From Streptomyces geranii (lineage in GTDB: Bacteria; Actinomycetota; Actinomycetes; Streptomycetales; Streptomycetaceae), in contig NZ_PJME01000010.1 in NCBI RefSeq assembly GCF_002954775.1, positions 124,001 to 188,000 on the forward strand: a stretch of DNA of 64,000 bases. The letters run 5' to 3'. This document shows, piece by piece, positions 18,316-27,453 of the stretch. Position 1 is the stretch's first letter; every line of letters starts with the position of its first letter. Position numbers and translations under genes: made by a program. The notes beneath the pieces were generated by a model. That model did no database searches. It was not told the DNA's origin and saw nothing but the letters and a program-made list of their open reading frames with translations.

Positions 18316-19310
18316 GACCGACCTTCCTTCCAGCCGTCGCCCCACTGCCCGGGGGCGGGCGCGGGGGAGGGGGCGGCCGGGGCACCGGCCGGGGACGGCG
18401 CGCCGCCGCTGTGCGCGTGGTACTCGACCGACTCGGCGGTCAACTGCATGAACGCCTCCTCCAGGGAGGCCTGCTGGGGGCTCAGCTCGTGCAGCACGAG
18501 GTGGTGCTGCGCGGCCAGCTCACCGATCCGCTCGGCCTTCCCGCCGTCCACCTCCAGCGTCTCGGCGCCCGCCTGCACGACGGTGATGCCGGCCGAGTGC
18601 AGGACGTCGAGCAGCCGTTCGCGCTGGGGCGAGCGGATCCGGACGTACGAACGCGAGTTCTGCTCGATGAAGTCGGCCATGGAGGTGTCGGCGAGCAGCC
18701 GGCCCTGCCCGATGACGACGAGGTGATCGGCGGTCAGGGCCATCTCGCTCATCAGGTGGGAGGAGACGAACACGGTCCGCCCCTCCGCCGCGAGCGCCTT
18801 CATCAGGTTGCGGATCCAGTGGATGCCCTCGGGGTCGAGGCCGTTGACCGGCTCGTCGAACATCAGGATCCGCGGATCACCGAGCAGCGCGCCCGCGATA
18901 CCGAGCCGCTGTCCCATCCCGAGCGAGAACCCCTTCGCCTTCTTCTTCGCGACGCTCGTGAGCCCGACGGTGTCGAGCACCTCGTGCACCCGCGAGCTGG
19001 GGATGCCGTTGCTCTGCGCGAGACAGAGCAGATGGTTGAAGGCGCTGCGCCCGCCGTGCATGGCCTTGGCGTCGAGCAGGGCGCCGATGTACTTGAGGGG
19101 GTCCTTGAGCCGGTCGTAGTGCTGCCCGTCGATCCGGACATCACCGGCGGTGGGGCGGTCGAGGCCGAGCATCATCCGCATGGTGGTCGACTTCCCGGCG
19201 CCGTTGGGCCCGAGAAAGCCCGTCACGATGCCCGGTCTGACGCTGAACGTCAGATGATTGACCGCCACTTTCTCGCCGTACCGCTTGGTCAGCCCCTCTA
19301 GCTCGATCAT
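18312..19310 (-). CDS. ABC transporter ATP-binding protein, cassette 2
   Basis: Nucleotide-binding subunit of 332 aa. Walker A GPNGAGKST, signature FSLGMGQRLGIAGALLG, Walker B ILMFDEPVNGLDPEG and H-loop VSSHLMSEM are all intact. The C-terminal domain HSAGITVVQAGAETLEVDG matches the paralogue, and a short Pro/Ala-rich tail (SPAGAPAAPSPAPAPGQ) ends the protein. ATG 19310 gives MIELEGLTKRYGEK. It is the first gene of the cassette 2 operon, and cassette 1 lies directly downstream on the same strand, so the four genes look like a tandem duplication. Confidence 0.92.
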   Translation of the reverse strand: MIELEGLTKRYGEKVAVNHLTFSVRPGIVTGFLGPNGAGKSTTMRMMLGLDRPTAGDVRIDGQHYDRLKDPLKYIGALLDAKAMHGGRSAFNHLLCLAQSNGIPSSRVHEVLDTVGLTSVAKKKAKGFSLGMGQRLGIAGALLGDPRILMFDEPVNGLDPEGIHWIRNLMKALAAEGRTVFVSSHLMSEMALTADHLVVIGQGRLLADTSMADFIEQNSRSYVRIRSPQRERLLDVLHSAGITVVQAGAETLEVDGGKAERIGELAAQHHLVLHELSPQQASLEEAFMQLTAESVEYHAHSGGAPSPAGAPAAPSPAPAPGQWGDGWKEGRS

Positions 19311-19394
19311 GCGGCCACGCTAGTTCGGGGGCATGGGGGATGCCACTTGTGTACGGCAACTTTTGGTGAACGTGGGTTCTCCATGTACCGAAAA

Positions 19395-19430
19395 CAGGCC
19401 CGCACCCCTCGAACGAGGGGTGCGGGCCTG
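19395..19430 (-). terminator. filP terminator
   Basis: Perfect 16-bp stem (caggcccgcacccctc 19395-19410 with its complement 19415-19430) closed by a GAAC/GTTC tetraloop. On the minus strand the stem is followed by TTTT, giving a classical intrinsic terminator 15 bp after the filP stop. It also separates filP from the ABC operon. Confidence 0.92.
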
Positions 19431-19444
19431 CAAGGAACCGCTGC

Positions 19445-20383
19445 TTACCGGGACTGCTGGGCCGGCACCCCACGCGTGATCGGCTCGTCGTCCGTGACCG
19501 GGGCGCCGGCGGCGGCGACCGCGGCTCCCGTCAGGGTGGCGAGCATCTCGCGGACGTTCGTCAGCTGGGCGTTGATCGAGTCGCGGCGGTTGGTGAGAGC
19601 CGCCAGCTCGCGCTCCGATTCCGAACGGATCCGGTCGGCCTTGGCGTTCGCGTCGGCCACGATGTCCTCGGCCTGGCGCTGGGCCGTCTCGACCGTCTGG
19701 CGGGCGCGGCGCTCGGCGTCCGTGCGCAGCTTCTCGGCCTCCAGGCGGAGCTGCTCCGCGCGGTGCTCGATCTCCGCGAGGCGCTTCTCGGCCTTGGCCT
19801 GACGGGACGCGAGGTCGCGCTCCGACTGCTCACGGCGCTTGGCGAGGTTCGTCTCGAAGTCCGCGGCGGCCTGGGCGGCCTTGGCGCGGGTCTCCTCGAA
19901 GAGGGCGTCGGCCTCCTCGCGCTTGGACTGCGCGTCCTTCTGCGCCTCCTGGCGCAGCTGGGAGGCGTCGCTCTTGGCCTTCTCGACGATCCGGACGCCC
20001 TCGTCCTCCGCCTTGGACTTGCGGTCCGCGGCGAACGACTCCGCGTCGTTGCGCACCTGCTGGGCGGCCGACTCGGCCAGCTCACGGTGCTGCTCGGCGG
20101 CGCGACGGGCCTCCTCGCGCAGGTCCTTCGCCTCCTCCTCGGCGAGACGGAGGATCTTCTCGACGCGCGCGCCGAGGCCGGCGTACGACGGCTCCGCGTC
20201 GCTGACCTGGGCCTGGGCGTTCTGCGTTTCGAGATGGAGTTCCTCGATGCGCTTTTCCAGAGCAGTGATACGAGCCAGAGCGCTGTCACGGTCGGAGACG
20301 AGCTTCGAGATGCGTTCGTCCACCTGAGCGCGGTCGTACCCACGCCGCACAAGCTCGAAGCCGTAGGGGGAAGTGTCGCTCAT
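19445..20383 (-). CDS. filP: FilP, intermediate-filament-like coiled-coil protein
   Basis: Cytoskeletal protein of 312 aa that in Streptomyces forms filament networks behind hyphal tips and supports cell stiffness together with Scy and DivIVA. The N-terminus is a DivIVA-like short segment (MSDTSPYGFELVRRGYDRAQVDERI). A long uninterrupted Ala/Glu/Lys/Arg heptad coiled coil runs from about 25 to 285 (repeats such as AEEEAKDLREEARRAAEQ). The tail is short and non-helical (GAAVAAAGAPVTDDEPI). Length and its position beside scy fit FilP well. Start ATG 20383, with a terminator just past the stop. It is 194 bp downstream of scy and probably has its own promoter there. Confidence 0.95.
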   Translation of the reverse strand: MSDTSPYGFELVRRGYDRAQVDERISKLVSDRDSALARITALEKRIEELHLETQNAQAQVSDAEPSYAGLGARVEKILRLAEEEAKDLREEARRAAEQHRELAESAAQQVRNDAESFAADRKSKAEDEGVRIVEKAKSDASQLRQEAQKDAQSKREEADALFEETRAKAAQAAADFETNLAKRREQSERDLASRQAKAEKRLAEIEHRAEQLRLEAEKLRTDAERRARQTVETAQRQAEDIVADANAKADRIRSESERELAALTNRRDSINAQLTNVREMLATLTGAAVAAAGAPVTDDEPITRGVPAQQSR

Positions 20384-20577
20384 GGGGTTCCTGTCGAATG
20401 AGACCGGTGAGGTGATAGGTGGAATCCTAGGGGGCCAAGCGGCGTGTCATAGAGCAGAAGCCCGATTGATATGGAGAATCAGGCCCCTTTTGAGTGGCTA
20501 ACCGGCGGACGGCTTGCCAAAGAATTGGTCAAAGACCCCAGAAAGCCACACAGAATGCACGCAACGCGCCCTCCGAG

Positions 20578-23500
20578 CTAGCCATCTGACGACTTGCCAC
20601 CCGTACGAGTGATGCCGGCCGCAGCGCCCGCCTTGACGCCGCCGTCCTTGTTCGCCGACGGGGCCTCGAAAGACTCCAACGCTTCCAGGACGTCCTGGAC
20701 ACGGGAGATCTCCGCCTGAATGTCCTCGCGGCGGCGGACGAGGATCTCCAGCTCGCGTTTGCCCTCCTCGACCGTGGCCTTCGCCTCGCGGATCGCCTCG
20801 GCGCGCAGTTCCTCGGCCTCGCGGATCAGCGTGGCCTTCTTCTGCTCGGCCTCCTTGAGGAGCCCCTCGGCCTTCTTGACGGCGGCGATCCGGACCTTGC
20901 CCGCCTCGGAGTTCGCCTCCGAGACCAGGTCCTTGGCCTTCAGCTCGGCCTTGACGAGCTGCTCCTCGGCGGCCGTGATCAGCGCGTCGCAGCGGTCGCC
21001 GGTCGACTTCATCGTCTCGGCGGCCTCACGACGCGCCCGCTCGTGCAGGCTCTCGATCTCCGCCGTGATCCGGTCGCGCAGCTCCTCCGCCCGCTCTCTT
21101 ATGGCGGTGGCGTCCCGGCGCGCGCCGACGAGCAGCTCGTCCGCGTCCGTACGGGCCTTCTCCACCGTCGAGTTGCCCCGCGCCGTCGCCTGGGACACCA
21201 GCCGGTCCGCCTCGTTGCGGGCCGCGCCCACCATCGAGTCGGCCTGCGCCTCCGCCTCCGCGGTCGTCTTCTGGGCCGCCTGCTGCGACTCCGAGAGGAG
21301 CTTGTCTGCCTCGGCGGCCGTCTCCGTGATGAGCGTGTCGACCTGCTCGGCCGCCTCGGAGCGCCGCTTGTTGGCCTCCTTGCGGGCCTCGTCCAGCGTG
21401 CTGTCCGCCTCGTCGCGGGCGGTCGACATCAGCCGGTCGGCCTCCGCCGCCGCCTCCGACCTGACCCGCTCGGACTCGGCCCGGACCCGCTCCGAGTGCA
21501 GCTGGGCCGAACCGACCGTGTCGGCGGCCTCGGCGCGCAGCCGCTCCGCCTCCCCGGTCGCGTCCGAGATCAGCTGCTCGGCCTTGGCCACGGACTCGGC
21601 CCGGACCCGCTCCGCCTCGGCGTTGGTCTCGTCGGTGAGCCGCTCAGCCTCCGCCGTCACCTCGGTGATCAGGGTGTCGGCCTGCGTCGCCGCGTCCGAA
21701 CGGATCCGGTTGGCGTCCTCGCGGGCCTCCGCCCGGCTGCGCGACGCGTCCTGCTCGGCGTTCGCGATGGTGTCCGACGCCTCCGTACGCACCCGCTGGG
21801 CGTGCGCGGCGGCGTCCTGGCGCACCCGGTCGGCCTCGGCGAGTGCCTCGCCCACCGTGCGCTCGGCGAGCGCCTTGGCGTGCTCGGAGGCCTCCGACGC
21901 CTCGCGCCGCACCCGGCTCGCGTCCTCCGAGGCCCGCTCCCGCTCGGAGTAGGCGTCGGCCCGGACCCGGTCGGCCTCCTCGGACGCCTCGCGGCGCATC
22001 CGGTCGGCGACGTGCTCGGCGGCGGACCGCAGCCCCTGGATCTCCTCCTGGGCCTGCTCGTGCAGCCCCGACACCGACTCCCGCACCTGCTGGGCGTGCT
22101 GCTCGGCGGCCGACACCATCTCGCTCGCCCGCCGGTCCGCCTCCTCGACCAGCCGTACGGCCTCGGTCTGGGCGTCCTCCACGCGCCTGCGCGCCGACGC
22201 CAGCAGCTCCTCGCTCTGCTCGCGGGCCCGCTCGCGCTCCTGGTCGGCCTCCTGGCGGGCGGAACCGAGGGTCTCCTCGGCCTCGCGGCGCCGCCTGGTC
22301 GCCTCCTCCTGGGCGGCGGCCAGCGTTTCGGACGCCTCCGTCGCCAGTCGCTCGGCGGCGGCCTGCGCCTCCGCCCGTACCCGGTCGGCGGTGTCCTGGG
22401 CCTCCGACTTCAGCCGCTCGGCCTCGGCCGCCGCGTCCGACCGCAGGCGTACGGCGATGGCCTCGCCCTCCGCCCGGGACGCCGACGCGTCCGCAGCCGC
22501 CTCGTCGCGCAGCCGCTGGATCTCCGCGTCGGCCTGCGCCTGGAGGCCGCGGATCCGCTCGGCGGCCTCGGAACGCAGCCGCTCCGACTCCTCGGAGCCC
22601 TCGCGGCGGAACCGGTCGGCCTCCGCGCGGGCGTCGGTGAGCGCCTCCTCGGCGGCGTTGAGCCGGTCCTCGGCCTCGGTGTGCAGCCGGTTCAGGTCGG
22701 CGGCGGCCTCGTCGCGGCGGGCCTCTATGCCCCGCTCGGTGTCCTCGCGCAGCTCGCGTGCGGCCCGCTCGGCGTCGGCTGCGATGACCTCGGCCAGCTC
22801 GACGGCCTCCACACGGCTCTGCTCGGCCTCCTTGCGGGTGCGCTCCAGGGTTTCCTCGGCCTGCCGGCGCAGTGACGTCGCGCGCTCGATGGCCTCCGTA
22901 CGGACCTTCTCGCTGTCCGTCTGGGCGGTCTGGCGCGTCTCGTCCGCGTCGGCCTTCGCCTTGCCGAGCAGCTCCTCGGCGGTCCTGGCCGCCTCCTCGA
23001 TCTGCTGGACGGCCTCCCGGCGGGCCTCCGCGCGGATGCGCTCGCCCTCGGCGACCGCGTCGGCGCGCAGCTGCTCGGCCTCGCCGCGCAGCCGCCGGGC
23101 TTCTTCCTGAAGCTCGACGGTCTTGGCGCGGTACTCCTTGGTGTCGTCCTTCGCCGTGCCCTTGAGCTGCTCGGCGATGTCGTGCGCCTCGGCGCGCAGC
23201 CGGTCCGCCTCGGACTCGGCCTCCGCGCGGATGCGCTCGGCCTCCTCGGTGGCCGCCTTGGTGGTCGACTTCGCTTCCTCGGACGCCTTGTTGAGTACGT
23301 CCTCTGCCGTACGGGCCGCCTTGGCGAGCTGGGAGGCGGTCTCCTCGGCGGTGAGGCTGCGGGCGGTCTCCTCGGCCTCCGCGACGATCTTCTCGGCCTT
23401 CGCCTTGGCGTCTGCGACGACCTCCTCGGCGGACGCCTTGGTGGCCTCGGCCTCCTGGCTGGCCTCGGTGACGAGCCGGGCGACCTGCTCCTTCGCCGTA

Positions 23501-24426
23501 CGCGTGCGCTGCTCGTTGGCGGACTCGGCGCTGGCGGTCGTCTTGGCCGCGCTCTCCTTGGCCTCGGTGACGACCTTCTCGGCCTCCAGGCGGGCCTCGC
23601 GCAGGGCGGCCTCGGCCTCCTGCAGCCGCTGCTCGGCGGTCCGGCTCAGCTCGGTGGCCTGGCGGCGGGCGCTGTCCGACTCGGTCACCGTGGAGCTGCG
23701 CAGCTGCTCGGCGTGGTCGGCGGCCTCGCGGGCCTCGGAGGTCGCGCTGTTCAGCAGCCGGTCGGCCTCGGCACGGGCCCGGCGCAGCAGCTGGTCGGCC
23801 TCCGCGCGGGCGGCCTCGGCCTCGCTCTGCAGCCGCTGCCTGGCCTCGTTCGCGACCCGCTCGGCCTCGGCCCGGGCGGCGGCCAGCGCCTGCTCGGACT
23901 CGGACCGCGACTCGTCGACGAGCCGGCGCGCCTGGGACTCGCTGCGGGCCCGCAACTGCTCGGCCCACGCCACGTTCTCGTTGACGTGCGACTCGACGGT
24001 CTGCCGCCGCTCGGCCAGCTCCTGGTCGAGCTGCTGGCGCCGGGTGACCGCCTCCTGGTGCAGCTCGGCCTGCAGCCGGGCCGCCTGCTCGGCGTGCTCC
24101 TGGAGGATGCGCTGGGTCTGGGCGCGCGCCTGCGACATCTCGCGCTCGGCGTCCTGGCGGAGCTGGTCCGCCTGGATCTGCGCGTTCCGCAGCAACTGCT
24201 CGGCCTGATAGCCGATGTCACCGCCGTCATAGGCGGGCCGGGACATGAGAGTGCGACGCGCCTCGTGAAGCTTGGCGCGCAGCACCTCGACCTGGTAGCC
24301 GAGGTCCTCGGCGTGCTGAATCGCCTTTTCCCGCTCGGTCTTCAGCCGCTCCATCTCGGCCTCGAACCGAGAGAGGTGGTCGACGTCAGCCGCCGGCTCT
24401 CGCTCCTGGCGTTCGTAGCCCCGCAC
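20578..24426 (-). CDS. scy: Scy, giant coiled-coil polarity scaffold
   Basis: Scaffold of the Streptomyces tip-organising centre, known to interact with DivIVA, FilP and ParA. The predicted product is 1282 aa and almost entirely coiled coil. A short N-terminal heptad segment (DHLSRFEAEMERLKTEREK) is followed by more than 1100 residues of long-period repeats rich in RAEAEADRLRAEA, ATSEAREAAD and similar blocks. The C-terminus contains REDIQAEISRVQDVLEALESF and a short basic/Gly tail. GTG 24426 gives RGYERQEREPAADVD, the N-terminus I recall for this family. An in-frame GTG at 24474 would add 16 residues. Homologues have been mislabelled as cellulose-binding proteins. Confidence 0.93.
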   Translation of the reverse strand: MRGYERQEREPAADVDHLSRFEAEMERLKTEREKAIQHAEDLGYQVEVLRAKLHEARRTLMSRPAYDGGDIGYQAEQLLRNAQIQADQLRQDAEREMSQARAQTQRILQEHAEQAARLQAELHQEAVTRRQQLDQELAERRQTVESHVNENVAWAEQLRARSESQARRLVDESRSESEQALAAARAEAERVANEARQRLQSEAEAARAEADQLLRRARAEADRLLNSATSEAREAADHAEQLRSSTVTESDSARRQATELSRTAEQRLQEAEAALREARLEAEKVVTEAKESAAKTTASAESANEQRTRTAKEQVARLVTEASQEAEATKASAEEVVADAKAKAEKIVAEAEETARSLTAEETASQLAKAARTAEDVLNKASEEAKSTTKAATEEAERIRAEAESEADRLRAEAHDIAEQLKGTAKDDTKEYRAKTVELQEEARRLRGEAEQLRADAVAEGERIRAEARREAVQQIEEAARTAEELLGKAKADADETRQTAQTDSEKVRTEAIERATSLRRQAEETLERTRKEAEQSRVEAVELAEVIAADAERAARELREDTERGIEARRDEAAADLNRLHTEAEDRLNAAEEALTDARAEADRFRREGSEESERLRSEAAERIRGLQAQADAEIQRLRDEAAADASASRAEGEAIAVRLRSDAAAEAERLKSEAQDTADRVRAEAQAAAERLATEASETLAAAQEEATRRRREAEETLGSARQEADQERERAREQSEELLASARRRVEDAQTEAVRLVEEADRRASEMVSAAEQHAQQVRESVSGLHEQAQEEIQGLRSAAEHVADRMRREASEEADRVRADAYSERERASEDASRVRREASEASEHAKALAERTVGEALAEADRVRQDAAAHAQRVRTEASDTIANAEQDASRSRAEAREDANRIRSDAATQADTLITEVTAEAERLTDETNAEAERVRAESVAKAEQLISDATGEAERLRAEAADTVGSAQLHSERVRAESERVRSEAAAEADRLMSTARDEADSTLDEARKEANKRRSEAAEQVDTLITETAAEADKLLSESQQAAQKTTAEAEAQADSMVGAARNEADRLVSQATARGNSTVEKARTDADELLVGARRDATAIRERAEELRDRITAEIESLHERARREAAETMKSTGDRCDALITAAEEQLVKAELKAKDLVSEANSEAGKVRIAAVKKAEGLLKEAEQKKATLIREAEELRAEAIREAKATVEEGKRELEILVRRREDIQAEISRVQDVLEALESFEAPSANKDGGVKAGAAAGITRTGGKSSDG

Positions 24427-24669
24427 TGCGCGGTCCCATCCGTCCCTGGTCGCAACCTTCTCCGAACGAGCCACGTCCGTCCGCCGAACGGGGCTCCCGG
24501 GGAATGGTGTCAGATCAACGGCGAAGCACGGACTCCCGCACCCACCCTCGGCCCCCGAAACCTGTACCCCGGCCCTCGGATCCCGCACCTCCACACACCA
24601 GGACCCGGACCGCTGCCCGACAACACGGCAGCGGCCGTCCCCAACCCTACCGGCCCATATGTACGAGGG

Positions 24670-25110
24670 TCAGTGCTCAGGTGACTCAACAGCCGCCGAA
24701 GTGACCAGTTCTGTCAGTACTCCGTGGCAATCCTTCGGATGCAGGAAGGTGATCCGCGACCCCATGGAGCCGATCCGTGGCTCCTCGTACAGAACGCGTA
24801 CGCCCTTCCCGCGGATGTCCGCGGCGTCCTCATCCACATCCGCCGTACCGAAAGCGATGTGGTGCACGCCCTCCCCGTTCTTGGCCAGCCACTTGCCCAC
24901 GGCGGAGTCCTCGCGGGTCGGTTCCAGGAGCTGGAGGTAGGAGGCGCCGCCGTCGTCCGTGTTGTTGATCTTCAACATGGCCTCGCGTACGCCCTGCTCC
25001 TCGTTGACCTCGGAGTGGAACACCTCGAAGCCGTACGTGGCCCGGTAGAACTCGACGGTCGTGTCGAGGTCGAAACAGGCGATCCCGATGTGGTCGATTC
25101 GCGTCAGCAT
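24670..25110 (-). CDS. mce: Methylmalonyl-CoA epimerase
   Basis: Interconverts (2S)- and (2R)-methylmalonyl-CoA between propionyl-CoA carboxylase and the B12-dependent mutase. The 146-aa protein has the vicinal-oxygen-chelate fold. Likely metal ligands are His7 (RIDHIGIAC), a His in GVHHIAFGT (83-84) and Glu134 (GVLTELV). Sequence such as NTDDGGASYLQLLEP is family-typical. Start ATG 25110. It is transcribed divergently from the thiolase and functionally linked to meaB 1.4 kb away and to the cobalamin adenosyltransferase in this window. Confidence 0.95.
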   Translation of the reverse strand: MLTRIDHIGIACFDLDTTVEFYRATYGFEVFHSEVNEEQGVREAMLKINNTDDGGASYLQLLEPTREDSAVGKWLAKNGEGVHHIAFGTADVDEDAADIRGKGVRVLYEEPRIGSMGSRITFLHPKDCHGVLTELVTSAAVESPEH

Positions 25111-25257
25111 GGTGTCAGTGCAGCGCTCATACGGTGGTTACGCAACGTGCGCGCGATCACACCGACGGCCCGATGACGGAGGGGGTACTGCTCAGTACAT
25201 TCAGGTAAACCCTCGTTCACACTCCTCAGCTCCCCAGCTGAAAGGGGATCGCTCCTC

Positions 25258-26460
25258 ATGTCAGGAACCAAAAGCACCACCTCGGTGATCGTCGCGGGCG
25301 CACGTACGCCCATGGGACGCTTGCTGGGCTCGCTGAAGACCTTCTCCGGAGCCGACCTCGGCGGCTTCGCGATCAAGGCCGCCCTCGACCGTGCGGGGAT
25401 CGGTGGCGACCAGGTGCAGTACGTGATCATGGGCCAGGTCCTCCAGGCCGGCGCGGGCCAGATCCCGGCCCGCCAGGCGGCGGTCAAGGCCGGCATCCCG
25501 ATGAACGTCCCGGCGCTGACCATCAACAAGGTGTGTCTGTCGGGCCTGGACGCGATCGCGCTGGCGGACCAGCTGATCCGCGCGGGCGAGTTCGACGTGA
25601 TCGTGGCCGGTGGCCAGGAATCGATGACGAACGCCCCGCACCTGCTCCCCAAGTCCCGTGAGGGCTTCAAGTACGGCGCGATCGAGATGCTCGACGCGAT
25701 GGCGTACGACGGTCTCACCGACGCCTTCGAGAACATCGCCATGGGCGAGTCGACGGAGAAGCACAACACCCGCCTGGGCCTGCTGCGCCCCGAGCAGGAC
25801 GAGATCGGCGCCCTCTCCCACCAGCGTGCGGCGGCGGCGCAGAAGAACGGCGTGTTCGAAGCGGAGATCACGCCGGTCGAGATCCCGCAGCGCAAGGGCG
25901 AACCGATCGTTTTCAGCCAGGACGAGGGCATCCGGGCGGAGACGACGACGGAGTCGCTGGGCAAGCTCCGCCCGGCGTTCACGAAGGACGGCACGATCAC
26001 GGCGGGCACGTCGTCGCAGATCTCGGACGGTGCGGCGGCGGTAGTGGTCATGAGCAGGGCGAAGGCCGAGGAACTGGGCCTGGAGTGGATCGCCGAGATC
26101 GGCGCGCACGGCAATGTGGCGGGCCCGGACAACTCCCTCCAGTCGCAGCCGTCCAACGCGATCCAGCACGCCTTGAAGAAGGAGGGCCTGAGCGTCGAGG
26201 ATCTTGACCTGATCGAGATCAACGAGGCCTTCGCGGCGGTCGCCGTGCAGTCAATCAAGGACCTCGGCGTGTCCACGGATCGGGTGAACGTCAACGGCGG
26301 TGCGATCGCCCTGGGTCACCCGATCGGCATGTCCGGCGCGCGCCTGGTCCTGCACCTGGCCCTCGAACTGCAGCGGCGCGGCGGAGGTGTCGGCGCGGCG
26401 GCCCTGTGCGGGGGCGGCGGCCAGGGTGACGCGCTGATCGTGCGGGTACCCAAGGCGTAG
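25258..26460 (+). CDS. Acetyl-CoA C-acetyltransferase (thiolase)
   Basis: Thiolase II type enzyme of 400 aa condensing or cleaving acetoacetyl-CoA. The acyl-enzyme Cys93 lies in INKVCLSGLDAI. The C-terminal active-site motifs NGGAIALGHPIGMSGARL (His) and CGGGGQGDA (Cys) are intact. Start ATG 25258 follows AAAGGGG. meaB begins just 37 bp after its stop, so the two are probably one transcript. In Streptomyces this arrangement feeds the ethylmalonyl/propionyl-CoA routes, and the exact substrate preference cannot be read from sequence. Confidence 0.95.
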   Translation: MSGTKSTTSVIVAGARTPMGRLLGSLKTFSGADLGGFAIKAALDRAGIGGDQVQYVIMGQVLQAGAGQIPARQAAVKAGIPMNVPALTINKVCLSGLDAIALADQLIRAGEFDVIVAGGQESMTNAPHLLPKSREGFKYGAIEMLDAMAYDGLTDAFENIAMGESTEKHNTRLGLLRPEQDEIGALSHQRAAAAQKNGVFEAEITPVEIPQRKGEPIVFSQDEGIRAETTTESLGKLRPAFTKDGTITAGTSSQISDGAAAVVVMSRAKAEELGLEWIAEIGAHGNVAGPDNSLQSQPSNAIQHALKKEGLSVEDLDLIEINEAFAAVAVQSIKDLGVSTDRVNVNGGAIALGHPIGMSGARLVLHLALELQRRGGGVGAAALCGGGGQGDALIVRVPKA

Positions 26461-26496
26461 GTGCTCGTACGGCACGGCGATCGGAACGGAGTTGTG

Positions 26497-27453
26497 ATGC
26501 AGGACGTCCCCACGCTGGTGGCGCAGGCCCGGGAAGGCCGGCCGCGGGCCGTGGCCAGGCTGATCTCCCTGGTGGAGGGGGCGTCCGAACAACTCCGCGA
26601 GGTGATGGCGGCACTGGCGCCGCTGACGGGCAACGCGTACGTGGTCGGCCTCACGGGATCACCAGGTGTCGGCAAGTCGACATCGACGTCGGCCCTGGTG
26701 ACGGCGTACCGACGCCAGGGCCGACGGGTCGGCGTACTCGCCGTCGACCCGTCGTCGCCGTTCTCGGGCGGCGCGTTGCTCGGCGACCGCGTCCGAATGT
26801 CGGACCACGCGTCCGACCCCGGCGTCTACATCCGCTCGATGGCGACCCGGGGCCACCTCGGCGGCCTGGCCTGGGCGGCCCCGCAGGCGATCCGCGTGCT
26901 GGACGCGGCGGGCTGTGACGTGGTCCTGGTCGAGACGGTCGGGGTAGGCCAGTCGGAGGTGGAGATCGCGGCACAGGCGGACACGAGTGTCGTACTCCTG
27001 GCGCCGGGGATGGGCGACGGCATCCAGGCGGCGAAGGCGGGAATCCTGGAGATCGGCGACGTCTACGTGGTCAACAAGGCGGACCGGGACGGCGCGCACT
27101 CGACCGCCCGCGAGCTGAACCACATGCTGGGCCTAGGCGAGTCCCGGGCCCCCGGCGACTGGCGCCCGCCGATCGTGAAGACGGTCGCGTCACGGGACGA
27201 GGGCATCGACGAACTGGTGGAGGCCCTGGAGAAGCACCGCGCCTGGATGGAAGAACGGGGAGTCCTGGCCGAACGCCGCAGGTCACGGGCATCCCACGAG
27301 GTGGAGACGATCGCGGTGACCGCACTGCGGGAACGGATCGGCGACCTGCGCGGCGACCGGCGGCTGGGAGCACTGGCGGAGCGGATCGTGGCGGGGGAGT
27401 TGGACGCGTACAGGGCGGCGGACGAACTGATCGCGGGCCTGACCGAGAGGTGA
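26497..27453 (+). CDS. meaB: MeaB, GTPase chaperone of methylmalonyl-CoA mutase
   Basis: G3E-family GTPase of 318 aa that protects and reactivates the B12-dependent methylmalonyl-CoA (or isobutyryl-CoA) mutase. The P-loop GLTGSPGVGKST is at about 51-62. Further motifs are LAVDPSSPFSGGALLGDRVR (switch region), VLVETVGVGQSE and the base-specificity segment VVNKADRDG. The C-terminal dimerisation helices include LREAIGDLRGDR-like repeats and end AADELIAGLTER. ATG 26497 with GGAG upstream is preferred over GTG 26461, which directly abuts the thiolase stop. The 3' end is the parent of the decayed repeats that follow. Confidence 0.94.
   Translation: MQDVPTLVAQAREGRPRAVARLISLVEGASEQLREVMAALAPLTGNAYVVGLTGSPGVGKSTSTSALVTAYRRQGRRVGVLAVDPSSPFSGGALLGDRVRMSDHASDPGVYIRSMATRGHLGGLAWAAPQAIRVLDAAGCDVVLVETVGVGQSEVEIAAQADTSVVLLAPGMGDGIQAAKAGILEIGDVYVVNKADRDGAHSTARELNHMLGLGESRAPGDWRPPIVKTVASRDEGIDELVEALEKHRAWMEERGVLAERRRSRASHEVETIAVTALRERIGDLRGDRRLGALAERIVAGELDAYRAADELIAGLTER

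Noticed and set aside
21043..22875. Plus-strand frames across scy
   Set aside because: Repetitive antisense of the Scy coiled coil; no independent family sequence.
20600..24300. Possible direct-repeat array or CRISPR in the region of short, similar units
   Set aside because: The repeats follow the codon pattern of the coiled-coil gene, are not identical and have no spacer structure.
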